Positions 53,751 through 60,528 of a stretch of 64,000 nucleotides of DNA are shown piece by piece. The DNA comes from JBGPTF01 sp041490445 (GTDB lineage Bacteria; Acidobacteriota; Terriglobia; Acidiferrales; UBA7541), in the NCBI GenBank assembly GCA_041490445.1, contig JBGPTF010000012.1, positions 66,900 to 130,899 of the forward strand, given 5' to 3'. The notes beneath the pieces are model-generated. The model ran no database searches. It worked only from the letters and a program-made list of their open reading frames with translations, and was not told the DNA's origin. Within the stretch, counting starts at the first letter, position 1, and each line of letters opens with the position of its first letter. The position numbers were made by a program, and so were the translations under genes.

Positions 53751-54166
53751 TGACGACGCTCCTGGTCGAAAAGAAACAGGCTTTCCCGATCTACGGATGG
53801 CCGGGCTTTTCCGGTTGCGCGTGTGCACCAGTCCTTGAATTTCCTTTGCTGCGCTGGCGGCTGCCAGCCTACGGGGGGATCGCCGCGAAGGTAGTAGGTC
53901 GCGCAGCGCGTTTTGGGGTCTTGAACCGTTTTGATCTGATACCCGTTTAGCTTCTTTAATTCGAAGATTCGCGTCGGCGCCTGCCGGATGTCGTGGTCAT
54001 ATCGAAGTGTGTCGCCTGAAACGCCTTGGCCGAATCGCACAGCCTCGCGCAGCAAAGTGAGAATCTTTTCGCGCTGGTTGGCCGCGCATGGTGGCGGCTC
54101 ACGGAATAGTGTCTCCGGTGGATCGCTCCTCTTGCACGGATTCGTTGAGGTAGTTATACTTTGCAT
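53747..54166 (-). CDS. HTH protein (HTH_39-like)
   Basis: A 139-residue protein. Residues about 30-75 (QREKILTLLREAVRFGQGVSGDTL...RYDHDIRQAPTRIFELKKLNGYQI) match the compact HTH_39 pattern common in phage elements. The C-terminal part has WQPPAQQRKFKDWCTRATGK and an acidic end. The 5' end of the gene is covered by a plus-strand promoter for a possible antisense RNA. It overlaps the initiator-like gene by four bases. Confidence 0.6.
   Translation of the reverse strand: MQSITTSTNPCKRSDPPETLFREPPPCAANQREKILTLLREAVRFGQGVSGDTLRYDHDIRQAPTRIFELKKLNGYQIKTVQDPKTRCATYYLRGDPPVGWQPPAQQRKFKDWCTRATGKARPSVDRESLFLFDQERRQ
54132..54160 (+). promoter_or_regulatory. Plus-strand promoter antisense to the HTH_39-like gene
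   Basis: TTGCAC (54132-54137), exact 17-base spacer, TATACT (54155-54160). It points away from the minus-strand gene whose start codon is at 54166, so it would drive RNA into the short region up to 54250. Confidence 0.6.
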
Positions 54167-54250
54167 TGTTCATGCCTCATGTCCGCTGCCGTCGAAGAAA
54201 GCGGACGACTTCGCGAACGCCGGGTTCACGCCCGGCGTTTTCGCTTTTTC
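54167..54250 (+). ncRNA. Candidate small RNA with two hairpins and terminator
   Basis: From the predicted start near 54167 the plus strand holds hairpin 1 (GTCCGCT 54181-54187 / AGCGGAC 54200-54206) and hairpin 2 (AACGCCGGG 54216-54224 / CCCGGCGTT 54231-54239, six-base loop), followed by TTT-CGC-TTTTT. Hairpin 2 with its T-rich end is an intrinsic terminator for the plus strand, yet no plus-strand gene is upstream. A transcript of about 80 bases is expected, lying between the HTH_39-like start and the XRE gene stop. Confidence 0.5.
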
Positions 54251-54473
54251 AGACTGCTGCCGATTCCGCGCTCGCCAGAACGCGCTGAAGTTGTGTAGCG
54301 TGCTTCTCGATTCCTTCACGAATCACGCGACGCACAGCGGCCTCTTCCTCGGGACGCAAGTGAAGTTGGCCGCACTCAGCCAGGCTCAAGCGCATCCGAG
54401 ATACGCCCGCGCGCCGAGAAACAACATACTGGGTGAGACCAGATCGCTCACGCCGCTTACGCAAAGCAGTCAT
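54249..54473 (-). CDS. XRE-like HTH protein
   Basis: A 74-residue protein starting MTALRKRRERSGLTQYVVSRRAGVS, with LTQYVVSRRAGVSRMRLSLAE as HTH and PEEEAAVRRVIREGIEKH as a following helix. An upstream start at 54509 would add 12 residues. It lies between the sRNA candidate and the unknown 340-residue gene. It resembles small phage regulators of Cro/C1 type. Confidence 0.7.
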   Translation of the reverse strand: MTALRKRRERSGLTQYVVSRRAGVSRMRLSLAECGQLHLRPEEEAAVRRVIREGIEKHATQLQRVLASAESAAV

Positions 54474-54582
54474 AACGTTTCTCCTGCGGCAATCGTTGCC
54501 GCACGCCAATTATCGAGGAGCCGGCACGACGCAGTCGATACGCATGATGGGGATAGTTAAAAAAGCGCGACGGAGAGGACGC

Positions 54583-55605
54583 CTAACGAGGTAACCCAAA
54601 AATGCGAACGAGGGACTTGAAGGCGCGCTGCGAGTCCCACACTTTTGATCGGCCGCTGGGAGTCACTGGCCTTGGTAAGCAAGTCTTGAGCGAGTCGATC
54701 ACCGTGAAAACTGTTTCGTAGACCTTGCGGTCGCGCCATCTGAAAGGTGAGCGTGGAAGCTTGTCTGCCAGGGCCGCCCTCACGTCTTGGGCGTTGGCTG
54801 GCAGCGCAATGGTTACCATTGCACGCTTCTTGGGCAGAGACACGATCCTAACAACGCGTTTGACACCGCGTTTTTGCGAGGCCATTCGCACGGGCATTCC
54901 TTTTCTGGGCTTTCGCTTGGGGCTGGAGTGGAACAGGGCTCCCTTAATGAATGCCAGGAGGATCTCCTTTCCGGCCGGACGGTACAGAATCAACGTCAAC
55001 GAATGCCGGTCGGCCCGCTGAATCTTAACCGGCCAGCACCACCCGCTTGTCATTAGTTCTTCGGGCGGAAGGGCTAGCGAAGGCGGAATCGGGAATTTCA
55101 GCTTCCACCGTCGGCTAAACGCCTTCAGTTCTGGCAGGGCGTCCTTTTTTCTTCGCTTCAATTTCAGCAGAGCAAGTATAGGAAGAGGACTCGTCGGACG
55201 CTCGCGCAAAGTGTAATAGCGGGAGTGCAGGGCACGATCAGCGATTGACGCAAGCTCGACTGCGGCTAGGAAGTACTTTATCCGGCGCTTCTTCGCCCTT
55301 GGGTTCGGGGGAAGATCAGGGCAGTTTCGCCGCGTGCATAGGCGTTCGTATCCTTCCAGTGCTGCGGCGGTCGCCCTGGTCCGCGCCTGTCTCTGGAAGA
55401 ACTCCGCTGAAAGCTTGTACCCGCCAGATTCCTGGCGCACCACTAATCCTTGAGTCTTCTCAGAGGGGTTCCCGCGCCAATGCCTGAGCAAAGCTTCTAC
55501 GTCTTTCAAGTACCTCGGGTAGCGACGAACTGTTTGCCACCACAACCAGCGGAGTTGCTCGATGTCCGGTCCGATCTGCTTGGCTAGACGCCGCGCCAAG
55601 GTCAC
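54583..55605 (-). CDS. Unknown 340-residue protein of the integrated element
   Basis: A basic protein (many Lys/Arg stretches, for example KAKKRRIK-like and KRKPRKG). The N-terminus contains QLRWLWWQTVRRYPRYLKDVEALLRHW, reminiscent of the W-rich segment of DUF6499/transcriptional-regulator-like domains, then LPPNPRAKKRRIKYFLAAVEL. The C-terminal half has GSPRMVTIALPANAQDVRAALADKLPR-like beta/alpha pattern (GALPANAQDVRAAL). I do not recognise a function; a DNA- or RNA-binding role is conceivable from composition. Start near 55605 is uncertain. Confidence 0.55.
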   Translation of the reverse strand: MTLARRLAKQIGPDIEQLRWLWWQTVRRYPRYLKDVEALLRHWRGNPSEKTQGLVVRQESGGYKLSAEFFQRQARTRATAAALEGYERLCTRRNCPDLPPNPRAKKRRIKYFLAAVELASIADRALHSRYYTLRERPTSPLPILALLKLKRRKKDALPELKAFSRRWKLKFPIPPSLALPPEELMTSGWCWPVKIQRADRHSLTLILYRPAGKEILLAFIKGALFHSSPKRKPRKGMPVRMASQKRGVKRVVRIVSLPKKRAMVTIALPANAQDVRAALADKLPRSPFRWRDRKVYETVFTVIDSLKTCLPRPVTPSGRSKVWDSQRAFKSLVRIFGLPR

Positions 55606-55735
55606 CTCCCGCGTGGCATCCCGGTTTGTGAGTCATCGCGGCAGGCGGATCGGGATGCATCCGCTTTTCGGCTCGCGAAAACCTAGCCGCGGCCCCATCT
55701 TACCGCTCCACCGGATTCCCTTGTCTAAGAATTAG

Positions 55736-55750
55736 GTGTTTGTTGAACAC
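55736..55750. other. Short inverted repeat upstream of a minus-strand unknown gene
   Basis: GTGTT (55736-55740), five-base spacer, AACAC (55746-55750). It lies in the 173-base gap between the unknown 340-residue gene and the serine recombinase. It may be an operator or a recombinase site. Apart from this, the gap (55606-55778) shows no gene. Confidence 0.3.
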
Positions 55751-55778
55751 TCCTCGGAGCCGATCCGCTCCAACAGAA

Positions 55779-56381
55779 TCAATCGGCTACGGACGCTCTC
55801 CGGGGCAGCTTTTTTGAACAGGCGGCCACGGTTCCGACACTGATCCCCAGACTCGCCGCAATCGCTCTCAGGGACAGCCCGCTATCGCGCAGACGGGCAA
55901 TCCTGGCGGTATCCACGGTCACGGGCGGACGGCCAAGCCTCCTGCCCTTCGCTCGCGCATTCCGCAGACCGGCCCGGACACGTTCCGCGATAAGCGACCG
56001 CTCGAGCTCGGCAACTGCGCCCAACACAGTGAAGATCATCCGGCCCGTTGGCGTCGCGGTGTCGAACGATTCGGACAGACTGACAAACTCGATCCCCAGG
56101 ACGCGGAACGTATCGAGCGCCCGGAGCAAGTGCGAAACGCTCCTGGCGAAGCGGTCAAACTTCCAGACCGCTACCACGTCGAATCGCCGCTTGTGCGCGT
56201 CGGCCATGAGACGGTCCAATTCGGGCCGGGAATCTTTCGAGCCGGATATTCCGTTGTCCACGTACTCGCCTGCTATCTGCCAGCCGCGAGCTTCCGCAAA
56301 TTGTTGTAGCTCCCGCGTCTGCAAGGTTACGTCCTGGCCGTGGTTCGTTGTCGAGACTCGCGCATAAATGGCGGCTTTCAT
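55779..56381 (-). CDS. Serine recombinase (resolvase/invertase family)
   Basis: A 200-residue small serine recombinase. The catalytic N-terminal domain has YARVST with R8 and nucleophile S10, the KFDRFARS segment (D76, R77, R80) and the long E helix ending RAGLRNARAKGRRLGRPP. The C-terminal 50 residues form a Hin-type HTH (RLRDSGLSLRAIAASLGISVGTV). It overlaps the MerR-like HTH gene upstream by four bases (ATGA), so the two are cotranslated. A DNA inversion or resolution role is expected; no site is identified. Confidence 0.9.
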   Translation of the reverse strand: MKAAIYARVSTTNHGQDVTLQTRELQQFAEARGWQIAGEYVDNGISGSKDSRPELDRLMADAHKRRFDVVAVWKFDRFARSVSHLLRALDTFRVLGIEFVSLSESFDTATPTGRMIFTVLGAVAELERSLIAERVRAGLRNARAKGRRLGRPPVTVDTARIARLRDSGLSLRAIAASLGISVGTVAACSKKLPRRASVAD

Positions 56382-56593
56382 TTCGCACCTGCTTTCGGAC
56401 CTGGCTTTTGTGCGGCCTTCACCTTGCGACCTTTGGCAATGTCGGCATCCGTCCAGCGCCAGAGAGTCTGGCCTCCTTCCAATGCAATTGCCTGGGACGG
56501 TCGAATCTTTCCGAGAGCCAGCCAGCGGTTGAGCGTCCTAAAGGACACGCCCATCCGCCGGGCGGCTCTCCGTGTGCTATAAGTCTTTTTCAC
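56378..56593 (-). CDS. MerR-like HTH protein paired with a serine recombinase
   Basis: A 71-residue protein. The motif MGVSFRTLNRWLALGKIRPSQ is a MerR/HTH_17-type recognition region, with LEGGQTLWRWTDADI as the wing end and a Lys-rich tail (KAAQKPGPKAGAK). Its ATGA overlap with the serine recombinase suggests a directionality factor or accessory DNA binder. The pair resembles IS607-type recombinases split into two genes, but tnpB is absent. Confidence 0.75.
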   Translation of the reverse strand: MKKTYSTRRAARRMGVSFRTLNRWLALGKIRPSQAIALEGGQTLWRWTDADIAKGRKVKAAQKPGPKAGAK

Positions 56594-56614
56594 GTTTTAC
56601 TTTCCTCTCCAGCC

Positions 56615-57250
56615 CTAGAGGGCCATCAATTCCACTTCCAAACGGCCCAGACAATCGCGCACGTTGTTCCTGCATTCTTTGCTAAGACGGGCGAAGTCTG
56701 GCCCGTTTCCGTTTCCACCTTCCGCGTGCCAAACCTTTTCCAGATACTCAGCAATCTCCCCGGACATGCCGTATGAGCTAAAATCAATGGGCAGGCACCG
56801 CGAGAGGAATCGCGGCTCTAGTCCATCCGTGTTGTTACAGGTAAATACGAACACGGTTCCCTTTGGCGCATCCGTCGAATCGAGCTTTGAGAGTAGAGCG
56901 AGCTGCGCGGCCTTTGAGGCGGAATCCACTTCGTCAATCAGAACGAAATGGAATCCGCCGCTGAGAGGAACGTACTGGCAGATTCGGCAGACTTCCTCTA
57001 GGTTCTCAAGGTTGCATTTCTGCGAACCTAGATGGTGAAACTCTGCTCCCATCTCTTCTGCCATCGCTTGTGCTATCGAAGTCTTGCCTACACCCGGCGG
57101 CCCGAAAAACAGGAACGAGCAAGGGTAGGGGTTCGCTACAAACTTGGACAGGACGCGCCTGGCTTTGGAGAGACCGACAAATTCCGCAACCTTGCGCGGG
57201 CGATACTTCTCACTTAGGTGAGCAGGAAAAGCAAAGCTAGGGGTGGTCAT
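56615..57250 (-). CDS. Clamp-loader-like AAA+ ATPase
   Basis: A 211-residue AAA+ protein. EKYRPRKVAEFVGL (15-27) is the RFC box I, GPPGVGKT (50-57) the Walker A, LIDEVD (104-109) the Walker B, CNN (138-140) the sensor 1 and SRC (150-152) the clamp-loader motif that provides the arginine finger. It is short, with the C-terminal collar domain missing or minimal, unlike chromosomal DnaX or HolB (a separate HolB is at 45583). A mobile-element replication factor or DNA remodeler is likely. It overlaps the ArdC-like gene by four bases. Confidence 0.82.
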   Translation of the reverse strand: MTTPSFAFPAHLSEKYRPRKVAEFVGLSKARRVLSKFVANPYPCSFLFFGPPGVGKTSIAQAMAEEMGAEFHHLGSQKCNLENLEEVCRICQYVPLSGGFHFVLIDEVDSASKAAQLALLSKLDSTDAPKGTVFVFTCNNTDGLEPRFLSRCLPIDFSSYGMSGEIAEYLEKVWHAEGGNGNGPDFARLSKECRNNVRDCLGRLEVELMAL

Positions 57251-57618
57251 CGGCCACCCCCGTTCAGCGGTTCCGTTTGCCCGATGTGGAAGACCGTAGT
57301 TGTCCGCGGCCTGCGGAATGTCTCCTTCTCGCCGGTTTCCTTGTTCTCTTTGCTGCATTCGATGAACGTCACAACCTTGACGCCATGCTCGCAGCGGCGC
57401 ACGACACGTCCGAGTGCTTTCCATGCGTCGAATGTGAACACGTTTTCGCGCGGTTTAATTTCAGACTCAGGTATACCCTTGGCCGCGAATCCTTGGAAGA
57501 TCGCGGGAAAGTTACTGAACGATTGGCCCGAGACGGCGCGTGTGAGAGCCTCTTCTTTGCTGGAATGGCGTGTATTGCGGTCTGACTGGCCCGCTGGTAG
57601 ATTCGCTCTAGCTTCCAT
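57247..57618 (-). CDS. ArdC-like ssDNA-binding/antirestriction domain protein (small)
   Basis: A 123-residue protein containing ENVFTFDAWKALGRVVRRCEHGVKVVTFIE, the ArdC N-terminal-like fold (W-x-x-x-G-x-x-V-x-x-G-E-x-G), but no metallopeptidase domain. ArdC-type proteins protect incoming single-stranded DNA during transfer of mobile elements. ATG 57618 with GTGAGGTG upstream is the start. It is the first gene of the AAA+ operon, behind a predicted promoter and a leader hairpin. Confidence 0.6.
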   Translation of the reverse strand: MEARANLPAGQSDRNTRHSSKEEALTRAVSGQSFSNFPAIFQGFAAKGIPESEIKPRENVFTFDAWKALGRVVRRCEHGVKVVTFIECSKENKETGEKETFRRPRTTTVFHIGQTEPLNGGGR

Positions 57619-57643
57619 CGTGGTCACCTCACTTTGGGAGTTA

Positions 57644-57677
57644 GGCTCTGTTGGTCGTTAGCTCGACCGGCAGAGCC
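57644..57677. promoter_or_regulatory. Two-step inverted repeat in the leader of the ArdC-like/AAA+ operon
   Basis: GGCTCTG (57644-57650) pairs with CAGAGCC (57671-57677). Inside this stem, after a two-base internal loop, GGTCG (57653-57657) pairs with CGACC (57664-57668) with a six-base loop. It lies between the predicted promoter (-35 at 57719-57724) and the start codon at 57618. There is no T-run on the minus strand, so it is a likely operator or translational/antitermination hairpin. Confidence 0.6.
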
Positions 57678-57695
57678 GTCTTAATTACGGCACTA

Positions 57696-57724
57696 CCTAT
57701 GCCACAATATCGGAAGTCTGTCAA
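57696..57724 (-). promoter_or_regulatory. Promoter of the minus-strand ArdC-like/AAA+ operon
   Basis: On the minus strand a perfect TTGACA (57719-57724), then a 17-base spacer and CATAGG (57696-57701), a weak -10. The weak -10 suggests activator dependence or repression by a neighbouring HTH protein. Confidence 0.45.
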
Positions 57725-57874
57725 GCAAATTCCGCATAGCGACCAAACAATAAAAGAAGAGCCGTACACTTTCAGCAGATATTCGGCCAATTTGCGGAGG
57801 ATTTTACGCGCATCTTCCGCGAGTCATTAGCCTGAAGGTAAGACCCTTCGGAAGCGGAGCTGCGGGGTGTCAGG

Positions 57875-57944
57875 CATTGTCCGGGCTGACAAGATATGTC
57901 CGCTGCCGTTGTCTAATCCGAGGCGCAAAGTTTTTTGCTAGCTC
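57875..57944 (+). repeat. T-tailed repeat, copy A
   Basis: A 70-base segment starting CATTGTCCGGGCTGA, containing ATGTCCGCTGCCGTTGTCT and ending in a T6 run and GCTAGCTC. It matches copy B (60319-60387) at most positions. TGTCT (57910-57914) and AGGCG (57921-57925) can pair with two G-U wobbles in front of the T-run. It lies in non-coding sequence with no plus-strand gene upstream. Confidence 0.65.
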
Positions 57945-58122
57945 ACTTTGTCTTTTTCTCCAATTTTTCTCCGCTGAGGATTTTTTCACCTTTTCACTCG
58001 CAGGAGAAATGCACCTGTCAGCCTGTAGAGCATTGGTCTGTGGAGTGTACGTTGTAATAACGTGCCTCGTTGAATCCGCAGCAGACCGTCTCTCATTTGG
58101 CATGCGTTCGGTGCGGAGTGAT

Positions 58123-58344
58123 TCAGGCTAGGAAGAAGGAAAGAGACTTTCGATACAGCCGGGCAAAATCCTGAAGCTCCACTACGTCCACGCGCCGCTC
58201 ACCAGACTCACACTTGGAAATGAAAGATTGAGGTCGGGAGAGCTTGCGTGCCACTTGCATCTGCGTAAGACCAGCCTGCTGGCGAGCGAGTCGCAACCTC
58301 TCAAGAAAGTAGCGGTAACGCTGACGGTAGGAGGCTGATTTCAA
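58123..58344 (-). CDS. XRE-family repressor divergent from the trypsin-TPR gene
   Basis: A 73-residue protein: LARQQAGLTQMQVARKLSRPQSFISKCESGERRVDVVELQDFARLYRKS is a full XRE HTH (five helices). The start codon is likely TTG 58344, at or near the predicted transcription start (-10 GATAAT at 58355-58360), so the transcript is almost leaderless. It faces away from the protease gene and is likely its regulator through the palindrome at 58377-58393. Confidence 0.82.
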   Translation of the reverse strand: MKSASYRQRYRYFLERLRLARQQAGLTQMQVARKLSRPQSFISKCESGERRVDVVELQDFARLYRKSLSFFLA

Positions 58345-58376
58345 AGCGGCTCGGATTATCGCGAGTCGCCGTCCCG

Positions 58377-58393
58377 TATCCCCAAATGGGATA
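58377..58393. promoter_or_regulatory. Palindromic operator between XRE and protease genes
   Basis: TATCCC (58377-58382) and GGGATA (58388-58393) are perfect complements around a five-base centre. It covers the -35 (TTGGGG, 58380-58385) of the minus-strand XRE promoter and the start of the TATACT -10 (58392-58397) for the protease gene, so one bound protein could block both. Confidence 0.6.
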
Positions 58394-58417
58394 TACTCTC
58401 GCTAGGGTATTTCCACC

Positions 58418-60298
58418 GTGCCTATGGTCCCCGGCTTGACACCAAGGAATAGGGGATGGTCACGAACCATTGCCCTGGCGGCACTAGCTCTTTTGATCGC
58501 CTTTCAAACTCCCGTCGAGTTACGCGCAAAGACGCCATCGCAACAAGAGTCTACGCAACTCTCTCCCCAGGAACTTTTCAAGCGCGTGTCGCGCTCCGTG
58601 TTTGTGGTAGAGGCCCTGGACTCGCAGGGCTCCGTAATTGCCTTTGGCAGCGGAGTCGTCGTCCAACGCCCGGGGCAGGAAACACCTCCGGAGACTCTGC
58701 CTGCCGATTTCTCGGATTGGGACAACAACTACCTGATTACCAACAGCCACGTTCTCGACGGGGCCGCGAGCGTTAGGGTTCGGCGAGGAGACAAGTCGTG
58801 GGCGGCCACAATCGTTCAGTGCGATGTCGAAGCAGATCTTTGCCAATTGGATGTTCCGGGGCTGAACGCTCCACCTTCGCCTCTCAGGTTATCTGCCACT
58901 CTACAGGTGGGCGAACACGTTTATGCCGTTGGGGCACCGGAAGGGCTGGAACTGACCTTCTCCGAAGGAATCATTTCCGGTCTCCGAGAGTCGGGCGGTC
59001 CAGGTCGCATCATTCAAACGACAGCGCCCGTGTCTCATGGTTCCAGCGGCGGCGGCCTCTTCGATGCTGCTGGTCACTTGTTGGGGATAACGACCTTTGT
59101 GCTCAAGGAGGGGCAAAACCTCAACTTTGCGCTTCCAGTTGAGGCGATTGTAGCGATTGAAAAGTCTCCGAATTCACCCTCGCCTGCGGGCGGGGAAGGT
59201 GCCAAGAAGCCGGCAGTTGTTGCCGACCGTTGTGACCCGAGCGGAATCAGGCAGCTTCTCGCCGATTTAGGGCTGGGCGAGCCCAGCGTGGCGCCATCGG
59301 AGAGCGAAAAATGGGTTTGCAGGGGAGATGAGGCGAAGAGGGCAGCGAATCTCAAAGGAGCCATAGAGGCATACCGGCGAGCGATTGAACTGGATCCGCG
59401 GGGCGGCATTGCCCACGAGCGGCTTGGACGCGCCCTCGAAGAGCAGGGCGATATGGACGGTGCCATCGCGGAGTATCGCGAAAGGGTGCGACTCTGGCCT
59501 GATTCTGTTGACACACATCTCGACTTGGGCAACATGCTCGTCGCGAAAGGGAACCTAGACGACGCTCTGACAGAAACGCATGAGGCAGTACGCTTAGCGC
59601 CGCAGGACCCCTACGCACACGCCGGGCTCTGCAATGCTCTCGCTAAAAAGGGCGATTTGAACGCGGCACTCGTCGAATGTCGCAAAGCATTGAGCCTGAA
59701 ACCGGACGCAGCCTTACTACCCTGGCTTGACCGGAGGTATGGCCTCCTGCTTCAGGCTGACGGGGACCTCGATGGAGCAATCACGGAATTTCGTGAGGCG
59801 GCTCGCTTGGAGCCCGCTGAGCCTGCGGCGCATTATCGGCTGGGGAGTGCTCTATACAAAAAGGGCCAGCTGGCTCCTGCCGAGTCCGAGCTTCGAGAGG
59901 CTCTACGAATCAATCCCAGTTACGCTGAGGCTCGATTGGCGCTGGGGGAGGTGCTGGAGGGTAAATGCGTCCACGATAGAATGCCCCTTTTCGCGGCGGT
60001 GCCCACTGATGACATCGCGGCCGCAGCTCCGGTACTCGAAGAAGCCTTGACTTATCCATTCCAAAGCTGCGGGCAAGCAGTGATAGAAATCCGCAAAGCG
60101 GTGAACTTGAAAGCGAATTGGGCGGAAGCGCACTACCAACTTGCCGAGGATCTTTGGATGAACGGCGACGCCTACAGAGATGAGGCCATCAGGGAATATG
60201 CTACCGCTTGTTCACTCGACCCGAGTAATCCCAAGTTCTGTAATGATTATCAAGACCATGACAAGCGTTGGGATTCGAAACACCACAGGCGTAAGTAA
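58418..60298 (+). CDS. Exported trypsin-like (HtrA-type) protease with TPR repeats
   Basis: A 626-residue protein, starting at GTG 58418 (an ATG at 58424 is possible). A signal peptide ends near residue 38. The S1C protease domain (about 50-250) has the complete triad H111 (NSHVLDG), D140 (VEADLCQLDV) and S210 (HGSSGGG). After a Pro/Ser-rich linker come about seven tetratricopeptide repeats (300-600; for example AIEAYRRAIELDP, AIAEYRERVRLWP, ALVECRKALSLKPD). There is no PDZ domain. It acts outside the cytoplasm and probably binds partners via the TPRs. It is divergent from an XRE repressor and followed by T-tailed repeat copy B. Confidence 0.88.
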   Translation: MPMVPGLTPRNRGWSRTIALAALALLIAFQTPVELRAKTPSQQESTQLSPQELFKRVSRSVFVVEALDSQGSVIAFGSGVVVQRPGQETPPETLPADFSDWDNNYLITNSHVLDGAASVRVRRGDKSWAATIVQCDVEADLCQLDVPGLNAPPSPLRLSATLQVGEHVYAVGAPEGLELTFSEGIISGLRESGGPGRIIQTTAPVSHGSSGGGLFDAAGHLLGITTFVLKEGQNLNFALPVEAIVAIEKSPNSPSPAGGEGAKKPAVVADRCDPSGIRQLLADLGLGEPSVAPSESEKWVCRGDEAKRAANLKGAIEAYRRAIELDPRGGIAHERLGRALEEQGDMDGAIAEYRERVRLWPDSVDTHLDLGNMLVAKGNLDDALTETHEAVRLAPQDPYAHAGLCNALAKKGDLNAALVECRKALSLKPDAALLPWLDRRYGLLLQADGDLDGAITEFREAARLEPAEPAAHYRLGSALYKKGQLAPAESELREALRINPSYAEARLALGEVLEGKCVHDRMPLFAAVPTDDIAAAAPVLEEALTYPFQSCGQAVIEIRKAVNLKANWAEAHYQLAEDLWMNGDAYRDEAIREYATACSLDPSNPKFCNDYQDHDKRWDSKHHRRK

Positions 60299-60318
60299 TC
60301 ATTCGCCCCGTTTTTGCC

Positions 60319-60387
60319 CATTGTCCGGGCTGAGGGGAGATGTCCGCTGCCGTTGTCTGATCCGAGACACAGATTTTTTGCAGGCTC
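60319..60387 (+). repeat. T-tailed repeat, copy B
   Basis: Second copy, starting CATTGTCCGGGCTGA and containing ATGTCCGCTGCCGTTGTCT. TGTCT (60354-60358) and AGACA (60365-60369) pair perfectly here, before a T6 run (60374-60379) and GCAGGCTC. It lies 20 bases after the protease stop and can serve as its terminator. The two copies keep the stem through compensating or wobble changes. Confidence 0.65.
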
Positions 60388-60528
60388 GATTTTTTTCTGG
60401 CAGATCGCGGCGTGGCGTATTTCTGACTTAGTGTAGATATTCGAAAAGGTCGGCGCATCCGCATCTGCGGCGCCGGCAAATTCTTCTAGGCTTTGCCGTC
60501 CGTGTGTGTGGGCTTTCTTGACGCTTCG

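Larger units (their letters stand above)
57619..58122. other. 504-base non-coding region of the element
   Basis: No convincing gene is present. A 77-codon minus-strand frame (57870-58103) lacks family similarity and a ribosome-binding site and is probably spurious. The region holds the leader hairpin and promoter described above, the first copy of a T-tailed repeat (57875-57944) and a 5-5-5 inverted repeat ACGTT-GTAAT-AACGT (58049-58063). It is the largest gap of the element. Confidence 0.6.

Noticed and set aside
55764..55790. Possible second attachment site (CTCGGAGCCGATCCGCTCC)
   Set aside because: Only loosely similar to the tRNA-Thr 3' end; the acceptor and T-arm bases do not align.
55779..56593. 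IS607-type transposon
   Set aside because: The HTH and serine recombinase are separate genes, the HTH of the recombinase is C-terminal, and no tnpB is present.
57870..58103. 77-codon minus-strand frame in the 504-base gap
   Set aside because: No ribosome-binding site or similarity, and it is overlapped by the repeat copy A, whose other copy does not preserve this frame.
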